From assembly GCF_044344315.1 (NCBI RefSeq), contig NZ_JBIJDC010000007.1:1-64000 (forward strand): 64,000 nt of DNA. The letters run 5' to 3'. The stretch comes from Zoogloea sp044344315. GTDB taxonomy: Bacteria > Pseudomonadota > Gammaproteobacteria > Burkholderiales > Rhodocyclaceae. Numbering within the stretch: the stretch's first letter is position 1; every line of letters begins with the position of its first letter. The position numbers were made by a program, and so were the translations under genes. Positions 56,406 to 64,000 of this stretch are shown in pieces. The notes under the pieces were generated by a model that worked only from the letters and a program-made list of their open reading frames with translations, ran no database searches and was not told where the DNA came from.

Positions 56406-57869
56406 ATGGGCAAGCCAACTGGATTTCTCGAGTACCAGCGTCTTTCCGAGGCCTACGCCCCGGTCGAGCAGCGTCTCAAGCACTACAAGGAGTTCGTCGA
56501 TCACCTGAGCGACGACGAGGCCGCCAAGCAGGGCGCCCGCTGCATGGACTGTGGCGTGCCCTTCTGCAACAACGGCTGTCCGGTGAACAACATCATTCCC
56601 GACTGGAATGACCTGGTGTTCCGGGGCAACTGGAAGGAGGCCATCGCCGTCCTGCACTCCACCAACAACTTCCCGGATTTCACCGGCCGGATCTGCCCCG
56701 CCCCGTGCGAGGCGGCCTGCACGCTGAACATCAACACCGACGCGGTGGGCATCAAGTCCATCGAGCACGCCATCATCGACAAGGCCTGGGAAAACGGCTG
56801 GGTCGTACCGCAGCCGCCCACGTCCAAGACCGGCAAGAAGGTTGCCGTCGTCGGCTCCGGCCCGGCCGGCCTGGCCGCGGCCCAGCAACTGGCGCGTGTC
56901 GGCCACGATGTCACCGTCTTCGAGAAGAGCTCCCGCATCGGCGGCCTGCTGCGTTACGGTATCCCCGACTTCAAGATGGAGAAGTCCCATATCGACCGTC
57001 GTGTCGCGCAGATGGAAGCCGAAGGCGTGACCTTCCGCACCAAGGTCTGTGTCGGCACCAAGCCCGGCGTCACCGGTATCAACGATGACGCAGTGGAAGT
57101 GGTGACGGCTGACCAGCTCAAGTCCGAGTTCGATGCGGTGATCCTGGCTGCCGGTTCCGAAGTGCCCCGCGACCTGCCCGTTCCGGGCCGCGAGCTGGCC
57201 GGCGTGCATTTTGCGCTCGAGCTGCTGGTGCCCCAGAACAAGGAAGTGGCCGGCGACGACAAGAACCCCATCTCCGCCACCGGCAAGCACGTCATCGTGA
57301 TCGGTGGTGGTGATACCGGTTCCGACTGTGTGGGCACCTCCAACCGTCACGGTGCTGCATCCGTGACCCAGTTTGAAGTGATGCCCGAGCCGCCGAAGGA
57401 AGAGAACCGTCCGCTGACCTGGCCCTACTGGCCGATCAAGCTGCGCACCTCTTCCTCCCACGACGAGGGTTGTCAGCGCGAGTTTGCCGTGTCCACCAAG
57501 GAATTCATCGGTGAAAACGGCAAGGTCAAGGCTCTGCGCACCGTCGAACTCGAGTGGAAGGACGGCAAGCCGTCCGAAGTCCCGGGTTCGGAGCGTGAGC
57601 TGCCGGCCGATCTGGTGTTGTTTGCCATGGGCTTCACCAATCCGGTGGCGTCGCTGCTGGAAGCCTTCGGTGTCGACAAGGATGCCCGCGGCAACGCCAA
57701 GGCCACCACTGACGGCGAAGGCTGCTACGCCACCAACGTGGCCAAGGTCTTTGCCGCCGGTGACGTCCGCCGCGGTCAGTCCCTGGTGGTGTGGGCCATC
57801 CGCGAAGGCCGTCAGGCCGCCCGCGAGGTGGACACCTTCCTGATGGGCAGCAGCGTCCTGCCGCGCTGA
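56406..57869 (+). CDS. gltD: Glutamate synthase (NADPH) small subunit
   Basis: 487-residue electron-input subunit. It delivers NADPH electrons through FAD and two 4Fe-4S clusters to GltB. N-terminal cysteines lie in ARCMDCGVPFCNNGCPV and RICPAPCEAACTLN; FAD-binding VVGSGPAGLAAAQQLA; NADPH-binding VIGGGDTGSDCVGT; C-terminal FAAGDVRRGQSLVVWAI. Starts one base after the gltB stop; AACTGGAGG lies just upstream. A perfect bidirectional terminator follows. Confidence 0.97.
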   Translation: MGKPTGFLEYQRLSEAYAPVEQRLKHYKEFVDHLSDDEAAKQGARCMDCGVPFCNNGCPVNNIIPDWNDLVFRGNWKEAIAVLHSTNNFPDFTGRICPAPCEAACTLNINTDAVGIKSIEHAIIDKAWENGWVVPQPPTSKTGKKVAVVGSGPAGLAAAQQLARVGHDVTVFEKSSRIGGLLRYGIPDFKMEKSHIDRRVAQMEAEGVTFRTKVCVGTKPGVTGINDDAVEVVTADQLKSEFDAVILAAGSEVPRDLPVPGRELAGVHFALELLVPQNKEVAGDDKNPISATGKHVIVIGGGDTGSDCVGTSNRHGAASVTQFEVMPEPPKEENRPLTWPYWPIKLRTSSSHDEGCQREFAVSTKEFIGENGKVKALRTVELEWKDGKPSEVPGSERELPADLVLFAMGFTNPVASLLEAFGVDKDARGNAKATTDGEGCYATNVAKVFAAGDVRRGQSLVVWAIREGRQAAREVDTFLMGSSVLPR

Positions 57870-57887
57870 GGCCAGTACCGCCCCAAG

Positions 57888-57913
57888 AAAAAGCCCGCAA
57901 TTGCGGGCTTTTT
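57888..57913. terminator. Perfect bidirectional intrinsic terminator after gltD
   Basis: AAAAAGCCCGCAA followed by TTGCGGGCTTTTT is a 26-bp perfect palindrome with a GC stem and A/T tracts on both sides. It ends gltBD on the plus strand, and can stop minus-strand transcription coming from ackA. Confidence 0.92.
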
Positions 57914-57978
57914 CGTTTTGACGCGGGGTGCGTACCTTTATGGATATCGCGATGTGCTGGCTTGAGGAGGGGCGACTT

Positions 57979-58063
57979 GTAGGGGCGACTTCAGTCGCCC
58001 ATCGCGGGTTGAGCACCGGCATGCCCTTCATCGAAGTCCGCGGGCGACTAAAGTCGCCCCTAC
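57979..58063. repeat. REP/BIME-like element, copy A (85 bp)
   Basis: GTAG plus an 18-bp palindrome (GGGCGACTTCAGTCGCCC, 57983-58000) is followed by a 41-bp spacer, then the inverted unit (58042-58059) closed by CTAC. A partial extra unit (GAGGGGCGACTT) lies just left at 57967-57978. The layout is that of REP sequences with a GTAG head paired as a BIME, mobilised in other bacteria by RAYT transposases. It lies between the gltD terminator and the ackA stop. A second copy of the same length is at 62301-62385. Confidence 0.85.
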
Positions 58064-58093
58064 GGGAGGAGAGCTCCCGTAACGCGGCGTCTC

Positions 58094-59290
58094 TTACAGG
58101 CCCAGCAGATTCACCGCATGGTGGCCGATCATCCATTCCTCGTTGGTGGGCACCACCAGGACTTCGATCTTGCTGTCCCGGGCATGGATGCGGGTGGCGT
58201 GGCGTTCGTTGGCGGCAGGGTAGAGAGACAAGCCGGTCCATGCCAGCCACTCGGCGATGCGGGCGCGCACTGGCGCCGCGTGTTCGCCGATGCCGCCGGT
58301 GAACACCAGCGCATCGAGGCCCCCGGCAGCCATGCTGAGCTGGCCGATCATGCAGGCCGCACGGTAGCAGAACAGTTCGATGGCTTCCTTGGCCGATTCC
58401 TCATCCGATTCCAGCAGCGCCCGCATGTCCTGGCTGATGCCGGATACGCCCAGCAGGCCTGACTGCTTGTAGAGCAGGTTGCTCAGGGCTTTTGCATCCA
58501 TCCCCTTCTGCTCCACCAGGTGCAGGATCACGCCGGGGTCCAGGCTGCCGGTGCGGGTGCCCATCATCAGGCCGTCCACTGCGGTGAAGCCCATGCTGGT
58601 GTCCCGTGACTGGCCATCCCGCAGGGCACACATGCTGGCGCCGTTGCCCAGGTGGGCGATGACGATGCCGCTCCGTGCCTTCTCCTCACCCAGCAGGTCG
58701 GGCAGCTGGCGCGACACGAATTCGTAAGACAGGCCGTGAAAGCCGTAGCGCTTGATGCCCTCATTGGTCAGCGCGCGGGGGATGGGGAAGCGGCTCGCCA
58801 CCGGCAGGCGGGTACGGTGGAAGGCAGTGTCGAAGCAGCCCACCTGGCGCACGTTGGGCATCAGGCCGAAGAGCAGCTTGATGGCGCGCAGGTTGTGGGG
58901 CTGGTGCAGGGGCGCCAGCGGAATCAGCGTTTCAAGTTCCGTCACCACTTCTGGCGTCAGCACCACGGGGGCGCCGTAGTGATCACCGCCGTGCACGATG
59001 CGGTGGCCGGCTGCCACGATGTCCACGCCCGGGCTGTGGCGGTTGATCCAGCCGAAGATGAACTCCAGGGCCAGGCGGTGCTGGCCATTCTGGTCGGTGC
59101 CCTCCGGCACGCTGAGCGCCTCGGTGAAGCGCTCGCCGCTGTGGGTGTCCTTGGCGTGCATCAGCGGCTCGGCGCCGATGCCTTCCACCTGGCCCGACAG
59201 GCGCGGCGTATCGGCCAGGCGCGGGGTCATGGGGAACAGGGCGAACTTCAGGCTCGAAGATCCTGCGTTGAGGATCAGAACGGCTTTCAT
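58094..59290 (-). CDS. ackA: Acetate kinase
   Basis: Interconverts acetyl phosphate plus ADP with acetate plus ATP. 398 residues; NAGSSSLKFALF at 8-19, HRIVHGGDH, GYHGLSYEF-type block (YGFHGLSYEF), LIAHLGNGAS-type (VIAHLGNGASMCAL), MGTRTGSLDPG and VFTGGIGEH. Its ATG overlaps the stop of the MaoC-Pta gene by four bases, so acetyl-phosphate formation and use are translationally coupled. Confidence 0.96.
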   Translation of the reverse strand: MKAVLILNAGSSSLKFALFPMTPRLADTPRLSGQVEGIGAEPLMHAKDTHSGERFTEALSVPEGTDQNGQHRLALEFIFGWINRHSPGVDIVAAGHRIVHGGDHYGAPVVLTPEVVTELETLIPLAPLHQPHNLRAIKLLFGLMPNVRQVGCFDTAFHRTRLPVASRFPIPRALTNEGIKRYGFHGLSYEFVSRQLPDLLGEEKARSGIVIAHLGNGASMCALRDGQSRDTSMGFTAVDGLMMGTRTGSLDPGVILHLVEQKGMDAKALSNLLYKQSGLLGVSGISQDMRALLESDEESAKEAIELFCYRAACMIGQLSMAAGGLDALVFTGGIGEHAAPVRARIAEWLAWTGLSLYPAANERHATRIHARDSKIEVLVVPTNEEWMIGHHAVNLLGL

Positions 59291-60699
59291 AGACGGACTC
59301 CAAGGCGACGTTTGTGGGCCATGAGCTGTGCGATGGCACAGGAGGCGGTTCGGGTTTCGGCGGTATCGGCGCGGCTGGTGAGCACGATGGGCACCCGGGC
59401 ACCCAGCACCACGCCGGCCATCAGGGCGTCGGCGAGGTATTCGAGCTGCTTGGCCATCATGTTGCCGGACTCCAGGTCGGGCACCATCAGGATGTCAGCC
59501 TGGCCGGCCACGGCCGAACGGATGCCCTTGGTCTTGGCGGCCACCAGGGACACGGCGTTGTCGAAGGCCAGCGGGCCATCCAGCAGGCCGCCCTTGATCT
59601 GGCCGCGGTCGGCCATCTTGCACAGGGCGGCGGCATCGAGGGTCGAGCGGATCTTCTCATTGACCGTTTCAACCGCCGACAGGATGGCCACCTTCGGTTC
59701 GGGCACGCCCATCATGATCGCCAGTTCGATGGCGTTCTGGATGATGTGCACCTTGTCGGCCAGGGTCGGTTCGATGTTGATGGCCGCATCGGTGATCAGC
59801 AGCGGGTGAGGGTAGGTGGGCACATCGGCCATGAACACATGGGACAGGCGCCGCGCCGTGCGCAGGCCGGTCTCCTTGGCCACCACCTCGCTCATCAGCT
59901 CGTCGGTATGCAGCGAGCCCTTCATCAGGGCCTCCACCTCGCCGTTGCGGGCAAGGCGCACGGCGGTCTCGGCGGAGGCGTGGCTGTGGGGCACGTCGAT
60001 GATGCGCACGCCGCGCAGGTCGATGCCGTCGCGGGCCGCCACTTCGCGGATCTTGCTCTCCGGGCCGACCAGCACCGGAATCACCAGCCCGGCATCGCGG
60101 GCCTGGATGGGGCCGCGCAGGGACTCGGTATCACAGGGGTGGGCCACGGCGATGGGGATGGGCTCCATGCCCTTGGTCATCTCCAGCACGTGGAGATAGC
60201 GCTGCTGGCGGTCGGAGATGGTGATCCCCGGCAGGGCCATGCGCGGGCGCTTGATCTTCTCGGTGGGGGCCATCACCTCGGCGGTGCCGTCGATGACTTT
60301 CAGCCCGTCCTGGTTGACGCACTGGCAGTCGAGCAGCAGGTGGTGGTTGTGCTCGAAGCGCTGGGTACAGGTGATGGTGACGGTGAGCGTGTCACCAATG
60401 GTGATGGGGCGCCAGAACTTGAGGGTCTGGCCCACATAGACAGTGCCCGGTCCCGGAAACTCGGTGCCGAGAATGGAGGAAATCAGCACGCTGCCCCACA
60501 TGGAGTGGCCGACCACCTCCCGGAACTGGCTGGATCGGGCAAACTCCGGGTCCACGTGGGTCGGGTTCACGTCGCCCGACATCACCGCGAAAAGGTGGAT
60601 GTCTTCGGGGCGCAGGGTGCGAACCAACAGCGCGGAGTCGCCCACGGCGATCTCGTCAAATGTCCGGTTCTGGATGAAATCGCGAGCTTCGGTTGTCAT
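59287..60699 (-). CDS. Bifunctional MaoC-like enoyl-CoA hydratase / phosphate acyltransferase (Pta)
   Basis: A 470-residue fusion. Residues 1-150 are a hotdog MaoC-like domain (HVDPEFARSSQFREVVGHSM). Residues about 165-470 are a phosphotransacetylase/phosphotransbutyrylase domain (IPIAVAHPCDTESL, GLVIPVLVGPESKI, LITDAAINIEPTL). The Pta half makes acyl phosphates for AckA, which follows with a four-base overlap. The MaoC half suggests hydration of short enoyl-CoAs, so the unit could serve poly-hydroxybutyrate or fatty acid turnover as well as acetate. Such fusions are known in proteobacteria, but substrate preference is not evident. Confidence 0.93.
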   Translation of the reverse strand: MTTEARDFIQNRTFDEIAVGDSALLVRTLRPEDIHLFAVMSGDVNPTHVDPEFARSSQFREVVGHSMWGSVLISSILGTEFPGPGTVYVGQTLKFWRPITIGDTLTVTITCTQRFEHNHHLLLDCQCVNQDGLKVIDGTAEVMAPTEKIKRPRMALPGITISDRQQRYLHVLEMTKGMEPIPIAVAHPCDTESLRGPIQARDAGLVIPVLVGPESKIREVAARDGIDLRGVRIIDVPHSHASAETAVRLARNGEVEALMKGSLHTDELMSEVVAKETGLRTARRLSHVFMADVPTYPHPLLITDAAINIEPTLADKVHIIQNAIELAIMMGVPEPKVAILSAVETVNEKIRSTLDAAALCKMADRGQIKGGLLDGPLAFDNAVSLVAAKTKGIRSAVAGQADILMVPDLESGNMMAKQLEYLADALMAGVVLGARVPIVLTSRADTAETRTASCAIAQLMAHKRRLGVRL

Positions 60700-60903
60700 G
60701 GTGTGTCCTGAGGTTGCAATGCAGCATGAGCAATTCTACGGAAAGGCCCTTTGGGAACTTTAGCATTAGATCAAATGAGTGCTGCATTGCATCACTGACA
60801 CTGAAATTGTGGCGGTATGTAATCCGAGAACTGCGCCGCAAAGCCGCAAAATGCCCCATGCTAGAATTTGTGGAATTGTCATCTCACCCTATCAAGGGCT
60901 CTT

Positions 60904-62265
60904 ATGGAAGTGATCGTACTGGCCGCCGGCCAAGGTAAGCGCATGCGTTCGGTGTTGCCCAAGGTCTTGCAGCCCCTGGCGGCCAAGCCCATGCTGGCCC
61001 ATGTCCTGGATACCGCTCGCATCCTTGAGGCGCGGCGCATCGTGGTGGTGTACGGCCACGGTGGCGAAGTGGTGCGCGAAGCGCTTGATGCCCCCGACCT
61101 GGCCTGGGCCCGGCAGGACCCGCCCCAGGGCACCGGTCATGCAGTGCAGCAAGCCATGCCCCTGGTGGACGACGGCGACACCGCCCTGATCCTCTACGGT
61201 GACGTGCCCCTGATCGGCGTGCCCACCCTGCAGCGGCTGATGGCTGCCGCCAGCGACACCACCCTGGCGCTCCTCACCGTGTCCATGGACAACCCCGCCG
61301 GTTACGGCCGCATCCTGCGCGATGGCGCCGGCAAGGTCACCCGCATCGTCGAAGAGAAGGACGCCACCGCCGACGAGCGCCGCGTCCAGGAAGTGAACAC
61401 CGGCATCCTCGCCGCCCCGGTCGCCCGCCTGCGCCAGTGGCTGGGCAACTTGAAAAACGACAACGCCCAGGGCGAGTACTACCTCACCGACATCATCGCC
61501 ATGGCCGTAGCCGACGGCCTGGAAGTCGTTACCACCCAGCCCGACGCCTTCGAGGAAACCCTGGGCGTCAACAACAAGACCCAGCTCGCCGAACTCGAAC
61601 GCATCCACCAGCGCAACATCGCCCGCAGCCTCACCGACGCCGGCGTCACCGTCATCGACCCGGCCCGCCTCGACGTGCGTGGCAGCCTCGAATGTGGCCG
61701 CGACGTGGAGATCGACATCAACTGCATCTTTGAAGGCAAGGTGGTGTTGGGCGACGGTGTGCGCATCGGCGCCAACTGCATCGTGCGCAACGCCACTCTC
61801 GGCGCCGGCACCCGAGTGGCCGCCTTCTCCCAGATCGAAGACACCACCATGGGCGAAGCCTGCATCATCGGCCCCTACGCCCGCACCCGCCCCGGCACCG
61901 TGCTCGGCAATGACGTGCACCTGGGCAACTTTGTCGAAGTCAAAAACAGCATCATCGCCGATCACTCCAAGGCCAACCACCTGGCCTACGTGGGCGACGC
62001 CGACATCGGCCAGCGCGTCAATGTGGGCGCCGGCACCATCACCTGCAACTATGATGGCGCCAACAAGTTCCGCACCATCATCGAAGACGACGTCTTCATC
62101 GGCTCCGACACCCAGCTCGTCGCCCCTGTGCGCGTCGGCAAGGGCGCCACCCTGGGCGCCGGCACCACCCTCACCAAAGACGCCCCCGCCGAACAGCTCA
62201 CCGTCTCCCGCGCCAGGCAGATGTCCCTGGCAGGCTGGCAGCGCCCGGTGAAAGTGAAGAAGTGA
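60904..62265 (+). CDS. glmU: Bifunctional N-acetylglucosamine-1-phosphate uridyltransferase / glucosamine-1-phosphate acetyltransferase
   Basis: Makes UDP-GlcNAc for peptidoglycan and LPS. 453 residues. The N-terminal uridyltransferase has LAAGQGKRMRSVLPKVL and DVPLIG. The C-terminal left-handed beta-helix acetyltransferase has hexapeptide repeats (IGANCIVRNATLGAGTRVAA) plus RPGTVLGNDVHLGNFVEVKN and NVGAGTITCNYDGANK. The start at 60904 has AAGGG upstream. glmS follows after the second REP element. It is divergent from the MaoC-Pta gene across 204 bp. Confidence 0.96.
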   Translation: MEVIVLAAGQGKRMRSVLPKVLQPLAAKPMLAHVLDTARILEARRIVVVYGHGGEVVREALDAPDLAWARQDPPQGTGHAVQQAMPLVDDGDTALILYGDVPLIGVPTLQRLMAAASDTTLALLTVSMDNPAGYGRILRDGAGKVTRIVEEKDATADERRVQEVNTGILAAPVARLRQWLGNLKNDNAQGEYYLTDIIAMAVADGLEVVTTQPDAFEETLGVNNKTQLAELERIHQRNIARSLTDAGVTVIDPARLDVRGSLECGRDVEIDINCIFEGKVVLGDGVRIGANCIVRNATLGAGTRVAAFSQIEDTTMGEACIIGPYARTRPGTVLGNDVHLGNFVEVKNSIIADHSKANHLAYVGDADIGQRVNVGAGTITCNYDGANKFRTIIEDDVFIGSDTQLVAPVRVGKGATLGAGTTLTKDAPAEQLTVSRARQMSLAGWQRPVKVKK

Positions 62266-62300
62266 AGATTTCCGTTGGGGGCACCTGTAGGGGCGACTCT

Positions 62301-62385
62301 GTAGGGGCGACTTCAGTCGCCCACCCCGCGCCCATTGCAGGCATGCCGTTGATCGAAGTCCGTGGGCGACGGAAGTCGCCCCTAC
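62301..62385. repeat. REP/BIME-like element, copy B (85 bp)
   Basis: Same plan and length as copy A. GTAG and palindrome at 62301-62322, a 41-bp spacer, and an inverted unit at 62364-62381 closed by CTAC. The spacers share GGCATGCC and ATCGAAGTCCG. An extra half unit, GTAGGGGCGACTCT, lies at 62287-62300. It sits 36 bp after glmU and 65 bp before glmS. Confidence 0.85.
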
Positions 62386-62449
62386 GCGAGGCCGACGGCT
62401 CCCCCCTCGCCTTGCCTTGACAACACCCAACATCTGAAAGGCCCCCACC

Positions 62450-64000
62450 ATGTGTGGCATCGTTACCGCCATTGCCCGTCGCAACATCGTTCCCGTGCTG
62501 CTCGAGGGCCTGCGCAAGCTCGAATACCGGGGCTATGACTCCGCCGGCCTCGCCGTGCTCAAGGACGGCAAGCTGCAGCGCCTGCGCGCAGTCGGCCGCG
62601 TCGCCGAGCTCGCCGCCCAGGCCGATGCCACCCACCTGAGCGCCGAGATCGGCATCGCCCACACCCGCTGGGCCACCCACGGCGTGCCCTCCGAGCGCAA
62701 TGCCCACCCCCACATCTCCGCCGGCCTCGCCGTGGTGCACAACGGCATCATCGAAAACTTCGAAGCGCTGCGCACCCAACTGCGTGCCAAGGGCTACGCC
62801 TTCACTTCCGAGACCGACACCGAGGCCATCGCCCACCTGCTCCACGACACCCTCAAGACCACGCCCGACCTCTTCGACGCCGTGCGCGCCACCATCAGCC
62901 AGCTGATCGGCGCCTACGCCATCGGCGTGGTGAGCGAAGCCGAGCCCGACCGCGCCATCGTCGCCCGCAAGGGCTCGCCCCTGCTGCTGGGCATTGGCGA
63001 AGACGGCCACTACGCCGCCTCCGACACCGCCGCCCTGCTGCAGGTCACCCGCAAGGTGGTGTACCTGGAAGACGGCGACGTGGCCGAACTCACCCTCGAC
63101 GGCTACCGCGTCACCCTCGCCGACGGCACCCCCGTCGAGCGCCCGGTGAACATCTCCAGCCTGTCGGCCGACGCCGTCGAGCTGGGCAAGTACCGCCACT
63201 ACATGCAGAAGGAGATCTTCGAGCAGCCCCAGGCCCTGGGCAATACCCTCGAAATGATCGCCGGCGGCGGCGGCATCTCCCCGCAGCTCTTCGGCACCGA
63301 CGCCGTGGACATCTTCGGCGCCACCCGCCGCGTCCTCATCCTCGCCTGCGGCACCAGCTACCACGCCGGCCTCGTCGCCCGCTACTGGATCGAAGCCGTC
63401 TCCAAGCTCCAGTGCACCGTCGAGATCGCCAGCGAATACCGCTACCGCGAATCCGTGCCCGACCCGGAAACCCTGGTCGTCGTCATCTCCCAGTCCGGTG
63501 AAACCGCCGACACCCTGGCCGCCCTCAAGTTTGCCAAGGGCCTGGGCATGACCAAGACCCTGGCCATCTGCAACGTGCCCGAGTCCGCCATCGTCCGCGA
63601 AACCGCCCTGCGCTTCGTCACCCGCGCCGGCCCCGAGATCGGCGTCGCCTCCACCAAGGCCTTCACCACCCAGCTTGCCGCCCTGGCGCTCCTCACCCTG
63701 GCCCTGGCCAAGGTCAATGGCCGCCTCAGCGAACAGGCCGAAGCCGAACACCTCACCCAGCTGCGCCACCTCCCCGTGGCCGTCGCCAAGGTGGTCGAAC
63801 TCGAACCCGAGATCGAACGCTGGGCCCAGCGCTTCGCCAACAAGCAGCACGCCCTCTTCCTGGGCCGGGGCATGCACTACCCCATCGCCCTCGAAGGCGC
63901 CCTCAAGCTCAAGGAAATCTCCTACATTCACGCCGAAGCCTACCCCGCCGGCGAGCTCAAGCACGGCCCCCTGGCCCTGGTGGACAAGGACATGCCCGTC
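62450..64000 (+). CDS. glmS: Glutamine-fructose-6-phosphate aminotransferase (isomerising), 3' end missing
   Basis: First step of aminosugar synthesis: fructose-6-P plus glutamine to glucosamine-6-P. 517 residues of about 609 are visible; the gene runs off the right edge. The glutaminase nucleophile is the Cys after the initiator Met (MCGIVTAI). GYDSAGLAVL, HTRWATHG and HNGIIENF follow. Two SIS domains are visible, with ILACGTSYHAGLVARYW, ISQSGETADTLAALK, and FLGRGMHYPIALEGALKLKE near the end. In related bacteria glmS is the target of the RapZ pathway; rapZ is at 10.2 kb in this window, but I see no GlmZ-like RNA here. Confidence 0.96.
   Translation, partial: MCGIVTAIARRNIVPVLLEGLRKLEYRGYDSAGLAVLKDGKLQRLRAVGRVAELAAQADATHLSAEIGIAHTRWATHGVPSERNAHPHISAGLAVVHNGIIENFEALRTQLRAKGYAFTSETDTEAIAHLLHDTLKTTPDLFDAVRATISQLIGAYAIGVVSEAEPDRAIVARKGSPLLLGIGEDGHYAASDTAALLQVTRKVVYLEDGDVAELTLDGYRVTLADGTPVERPVNISSLSADAVELGKYRHYMQKEIFEQPQALGNTLEMIAGGGGISPQLFGTDAVDIFGATRRVLILACGTSYHAGLVARYWIEAVSKLQCTVEIASEYRYRESVPDPETLVVVISQSGETADTLAALKFAKGLGMTKTLAICNVPESAIVRETALRFVTRAGPEIGVASTKAFTTQLAALALLTLALAKVNGRLSEQAEAEHLTQLRHLPVAVAKVVELEPEIERWAQRFANKQHALFLGRGMHYPIALEGALKLKEISYIHAEAYPAGELKHGPLALVDKDMPV

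Noticed and set aside
57967..58075. CRISPR-like short repeats
   Set aside because: Only inverted REP units with a conserved spacer, two loci; no regular repeat-spacer array and no cas genes.
60839..60867. glmU promoter with TAGAAT at 60862-60867
   Set aside because: No acceptable -35 at the right distance (CAAAGC), so not reported as a promoter.
60892..62517. 541-codon minus-strand frame opposite glmU
   Set aside because: Shadow frame; its N-terminal part is only the translated REP element.
62198..63964. 588-codon minus-strand frame opposite glmS
   Set aside because: Shadow of glmS; extremely Gly/Asp/Val-rich.

Overview
The window reads as a chromosomal backbone segment of a high-GC betaproteobacterium. 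The order Rhodocyclales (Azospira, Azovibrio or Dechloromonas-like) is the best guess. The evidence is gene order and gene types: pilMNOPQ next to aroK-aroB-dgt-gltB-gltD, divergent lptM-lysA and cyaY, yicC-gmk-rpoZ-spoT facing a kinase-PP2C-rph-rdgB-hemW run, metX-metW, gshA-gshB beside EIIA-HPr-EI, and a class I PHA synthase. The genus-level call is inference. I see no prophage, transposase, CRISPR array, rRNA or tRNA. Coding density is very high, and no stretch over 300 bp lacks a gene. The longest gap is 12403-12671, where I recognise nothing.

Layout. 1-2.8 kb: 5' end of phaC, a metallo-hydrolase divergent from a LiuR-like MerR regulator, then a thioesterase behind a perfect 16-bp palindrome. 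2.9-10 kb: a GNAT-carbonic anhydrase fusion, two tandem HCCA-isomerase-like proteins, a LOG protein, the formaldehyde pair frmA-fghA, a DUF4126 membrane protein, two small DUF1289 proteins and a second metallo-hydrolase. 10.2-12 kb: rapZ, then a NusG-domain-II protein and a Gx transporter. 12-24.7 kb (mostly minus strand): RNase H-like protein, Dyp peroxidase, metX-metW behind a SAM-II riboswitch with its own terminator, ptsI-ptsH-EIIA, apbE, gshB-gshA, an orphan adenine methyltransferase, hemW-rdgB. 24.7-33 kb: rph, PP2C phosphatase and Ser/Thr kinase, divergent from yicC-gmk-rpoZ-spoT, a DUF3460 protein and a DnaQ/GIY-YIG fusion. 33-41.4 kb: an RND permease with its adaptor, lysA-lptM, cyaY and mrcA. 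41.5-57.9 kb: pilMNOPQ, an Ig-like lipoprotein, aroK, aroB, dgt, gltB, gltD. 58-64 kb: ackA and a MaoC-Pta fusion, glmU and the start of glmS, with two matched 85-bp inverted-REP elements at 58.0 and 62.3 kb.

How the genes relate. Methionine synthesis (metXW) is apparently controlled by SAM through a promoter, a SAM-II aptamer and an intrinsic terminator that fit end to end. Glutathione synthesis (gshAB) supports the glutathione-dependent formaldehyde route (frmA-fghA). RapZ, GlmU and GlmS all bear on aminosugar supply for the wall. ApbE together with the NusG-II/Gx pair hints at extracytoplasmic flavin or redox chemistry. PilM-Q form the type IV pilus alignment complex and secretin, and the extra lipoprotein between pilQ and aroK is the least explained large protein here.

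Most remarkable items: (1) the SAM-II riboswitch-attenuator upstream of metX; (2) the GNAT-carbonic anhydrase fusion; (3) a Gram-negative NusG-II/Gx transporter pair resembling accessory genes of Gram-positive extracellular electron transfer loci; (4) the Ig-like, putatively calcium-binding lipoprotein in the pil cluster; (5) the two 85-bp REP pairs.
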